From positions 1 through 9,433 of the forward strand of contig DIVM01000289.1 of assembly GCA_002435835.1 (NCBI GenBank): DNA of 9,433 bases, written 5' to 3'. This DNA comes from Firmicutes bacterium UBA6132. Lineage in GTDB: Bacteria; Bacillota_A; Clostridia; Tissierellales; Sedimentibacteraceae. Position numbers and translations under genes: made by a program. Under the pieces are notes generated by a model, which saw nothing but the letters and a program-made list of their open reading frames with translations, was not told the DNA's origin and searched no databases. Below, one piece after another: positions 8,036 through 9,433 of the stretch; position 1 is the stretch's first letter; each line of letters opens with the position of its first letter.

Positions 8036-9031
8036 TTATCCTATTTGTTTTATGATCATTGGGCCAAGGTTGTTAGCAATAAGTTCAGGCATATATTTGC
8101 CCCATAAGTATGAAATTTTATTATATTTTACTTCTTGACGCTCTTTTAATTCTTTCTTGTAAAATTTATAAAAATAAGGCATAGTAGTTAGTTTTCCACC
8201 CCATCTATTTTTGAACAATTCATTGCCAGCATTAGCCCTTGTTCTACCAAAATCCAAGTACTTGAAACCCTTCGAATTCCCCCATTTAATAATATGCCAT
8301 TGCAGTAAATTATTTTGTCCTAACCCATGCGGTAAATCTAATGAACAGTTATACGAATGATGGATGACGATACCATGTAACAAATATATGCTACTGGCTA
8401 TAGGAATTCCATGAGACATTGCGAATAACAACATTAAGTTATTGGGATAAAATAAATCCCATATTGTTTCGAAGAAACGTAAAGGTTGTGGCGGGCTACC
8501 TAGCCTTTTCATCGTTTTTAGATAAATTTCGTAGAAATTAAATATATCTGATTTATCTTTCGCTTCTACGATCTCGATTTTATTTTTTGTTGCTTTACGT
8601 ATCATATTTCTATTCTTTTTTCCTATAAGATCCCATAAGCTCTCTATCTCGCCATTAAGAGGTAAAATGAATGTGAAATAATCATCCCTTCTTTTAAAAT
8701 CATAATTTTCAAAATTTGAATAATATTCTTCATATGGGGACCGAACTTCTAAAAAATCAACGTTTAATCGCTTTGCTATATTTTCAGCTTTTGCAATCAA
8801 GCTATCAATTCCTTCAGAGGTATCTGCTAAAGGACCCCCATAATCTGCGAACGGAAGAGAAATAAGTCTATTTCCGAAAATAAGACTTTTGATATGCGCC
8901 AAAGGAAATATACCGCTGTCATTTTTTATATAATAAATAGAATGATTGTGAACATTATTCAATAACAGGCTCCATTCATAAAGATGGTAAATCTTGCTGC
9001 CTTTATATCCGATGAACTCGTTAGTCGTCAT
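8036..9031 (-). CDS. FemAB/GNAT-fold transferase (Acetyltransf_6, XrtA/PEP-CTERM-associated FemAB-like)
   Basis: A 331-residue protein with two GNAT-like halves, as in FemA/FemB/FemX. These enzymes transfer aminoacyl groups from charged tRNA, or acyl groups from CoA, to an amine. Supporting motifs are FADYGGPLAD (61-70), the basic KKNRNMIRKATKN (138-150) seen in FemAB relatives, and the C-terminal FGRTRANAGNELFKNRWGG (261-279), close to the Gly-Arg-Ser/Thr ... Phe-Lys-x-x-Trp-Gly signature of the PEP-CTERM-associated FemAB group. In bacterial exopolysaccharide loci this family accompanies the same kind of deacetylase, and here too it is two genes away. It may aminoacylate amines freed by that enzyme (inference). 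I prefer ATG 9031, preceded by GCGGAA; GTG at 9055 would add 8 residues but has no ribosome site. It appears to be a separate transcription unit, with 136 bases after it. Confidence 0.88.
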   Translation of the reverse strand: MTTNEFIGYKGSKIYHLYEWSLLLNNVHNHSIYYIKNDSGIFPLAHIKSLIFGNRLISLPFADYGGPLADTSEGIDSLIAKAENIAKRLNVDFLEVRSPYEEYYSNFENYDFKRRDDYFTFILPLNGEIESLWDLIGKKNRNMIRKATKNKIEIVEAKDKSDIFNFYEIYLKTMKRLGSPPQPLRFFETIWDLFYPNNLMLLFAMSHGIPIASSIYLLHGIVIHHSYNCSLDLPHGLGQNNLLQWHIIKWGNSKGFKYLDFGRTRANAGNELFKNRWGGKLTTMPYFYKFYKKELKERQEVKYNKISYLWGKYMPELIANNLGPMIIKQIG

Positions 9032-9110
9032 ATTATTCCGCTGTCTAAAATCCACGTTTTGAATTTAGCGATATCAAGTTCGTAATCCAAAGTCGCTCAC
9101 ATATTTCTTT

Positions 9111-9119
9111 CTTATAGAG
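9111..9119 (-). promoter_or_regulatory. Possible TATA element before the FemAB-like gene
   Basis: The minus strand reads CTCTATAAG, about 80 bases before ATG 9031, which would leave a leader of about 55 bases. It sits inside the decayed reading frame at 9077-9205, which fits that frame no longer being translated. Weak evidence from motif and spacing only. Confidence 0.2.
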
Positions 9120-9122
9120 CAA

Positions 9123-9215
9123 CTACACGTTAAGTTGTCTTTTGCCACCCTCATTAAGATGTCTTCCACATCCTTCGTTGACTCGGTTGTGTAGCACAAT
9201 ACCTGTTAGAGCCAT
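9123..9215 (-). CDS. Possible 30-residue small protein with perfect Shine-Dalgarno
   Basis: ATG 9215 is preceded by AGGAGG (9222-9227) at 6 bases, the strongest ribosome site in the window. The product would be 30 residues, basic and Asn/Gly-rich (MALTGIVLHNRVNEGCGRHL and ten more), ending at TAG 9123-9125. Its start overlaps the end of the 75-codon frame entering from the right (TAA 9208-9206), the arrangement expected for coupled translation. It runs in another frame through the region where the broken frame resumes, so at most one of the two is real. No family is recognised. It could be a leader peptide, a microprotein or coincidence. Confidence 0.25.
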   Translation of the reverse strand: MALTGIVLHNRVNEGCGRHLNEGGKRQLNV

Positions 9216-9433
9216 AAAAATCCTCCTACCAGCATAATTAAAATCATAGCCAAAGTGGGCTCAGAGGAAAAACTGCCAAAATAGTAGAGCATCCTTTGGA
9301 GCAACATCAAGGCTGTGACTAAACTGCAGTCGTTGTTGAGAAAGGCGAGGAGCTTTAAATCTCTGCAAGTTATAACTCTTGACTTAGGAATTTCTGATTG
9401 CAGAGCCCTCTTAATTACCTCTGGCCCGCGTTC

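Larger units (their letters stand above)
9077..9433 (-). pseudogene. Unrecognised, probably decayed reading frame entering from the right edge
   Basis: From the right edge the minus strand is open for 75 codons, starting Glu-Arg-Gly-Pro-Glu-Val-Ile-Lys and ending in a hydrophobic stretch (TLAMILIMLVGGFLWL), to TAA at 9208-9206. The same frame then continues for 43 codons with protein-like composition (TESTKDVEDILMRVAKDN, then CSCSIRKKY) to TGA at 9076-9074. This suggests one gene broken by a nonsense mutation, a C-terminal remnant, or chance. The region is clearly less AT-rich than the glycan genes. I do not recognise the family, and a 49-codon open frame on the opposite strand (9288-9433) shows that openness alone is weak evidence here. 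Confidence 0.3.

Noticed and set aside
9032..9055. GTG start of the FemAB-like protein at 9055
   Set aside because: It has no ribosome site, and ATG 9031 is preceded by GCGGAA. The choice is not firm, since only 8 residues differ.
9119..9140. CAACT...AGTTG hairpin as a terminator
   Set aside because: The stem is only 5-6 bp with an 8-base loop and has no T-tract following it on either strand.
9288..9433. 49-codon open frame on the + strand running off the right edge
   Set aside because: It has no start, family or ribosome site and overlaps the longer minus-strand frame. Openness at an edge is weak evidence.

Overview
The window is a stretch of a surface-polysaccharide or glycan assembly locus. 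All eight confident genes are on the minus strand. The DNA is AT-rich, with many ATA/AGA/TTA codons. I infer an archaeon, most like a methanogen of the Methanosarcinales, for three reasons: the first gene resembles the very large multi-spanning membrane proteins common in methanogens; one start is preceded by GGTGGT, an archaeal-style Shine-Dalgarno; and a TATA-box-like element lies at a suitable distance ahead of the main operon. No rRNA, tRNA or other taxonomic marker is present, so this placement is moderate, not certain.

Layout, following transcription from right to left. (1) 9433-9056: a more GC-balanced, probably decayed stretch. It holds the end of an unrecognised reading frame from beyond the right edge, one in-frame stop, a resumed frame, and a 30-codon ORF with a perfect AGGAGG. 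(2) 9031-8036: a FemAB/GNAT-like transferase. (3) 7899-6490: a hexapeptide-repeat acyltransferase followed by a NodB-type polysaccharide deacetylase. (4) 6489-5941: about 550 bases without a convincing gene, including a strong GC-rich imperfect palindrome flanked by GTTAGGC/TTATAAC boxes that resembles an integron attC site, and a candidate promoter. (5) 5940-1: a compact five-gene operon made of a GT2 glycosyltransferase, a GT4 glycosyltransferase, a thymidylate-kinase-like P-loop kinase, an NTP_transf_5-type nucleotidyltransferase that overlaps it by four bases (ATGA), and a GT-C-like membrane protein cut by the left edge.

Working model (inference): the GT2 and GT4 enzymes build a glycan on a lipid carrier in the cytoplasm. 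The deacetylase, acyltransferase and FemAB protein modify amino-sugar residues by N-deacetylation, O- or N-acylation and aminoacyl-type transfer. The large membrane protein acts at the outer face as a polyprenol-dependent transferase or polymerase. The kinase/nucleotidyltransferase pair may prepare or transfer a phosphorylated or nucleotidylated substituent. Related deacetylase and FemAB families are known from bacterial exosortase/PEP-CTERM exopolysaccharide loci, but no sortase gene is visible here.

The most unusual sequence features are a perfect 14-unit AAT microsatellite encoding a poly-asparagine run inside the membrane protein, the attC-like palindrome, and the broken frame at the right edge.
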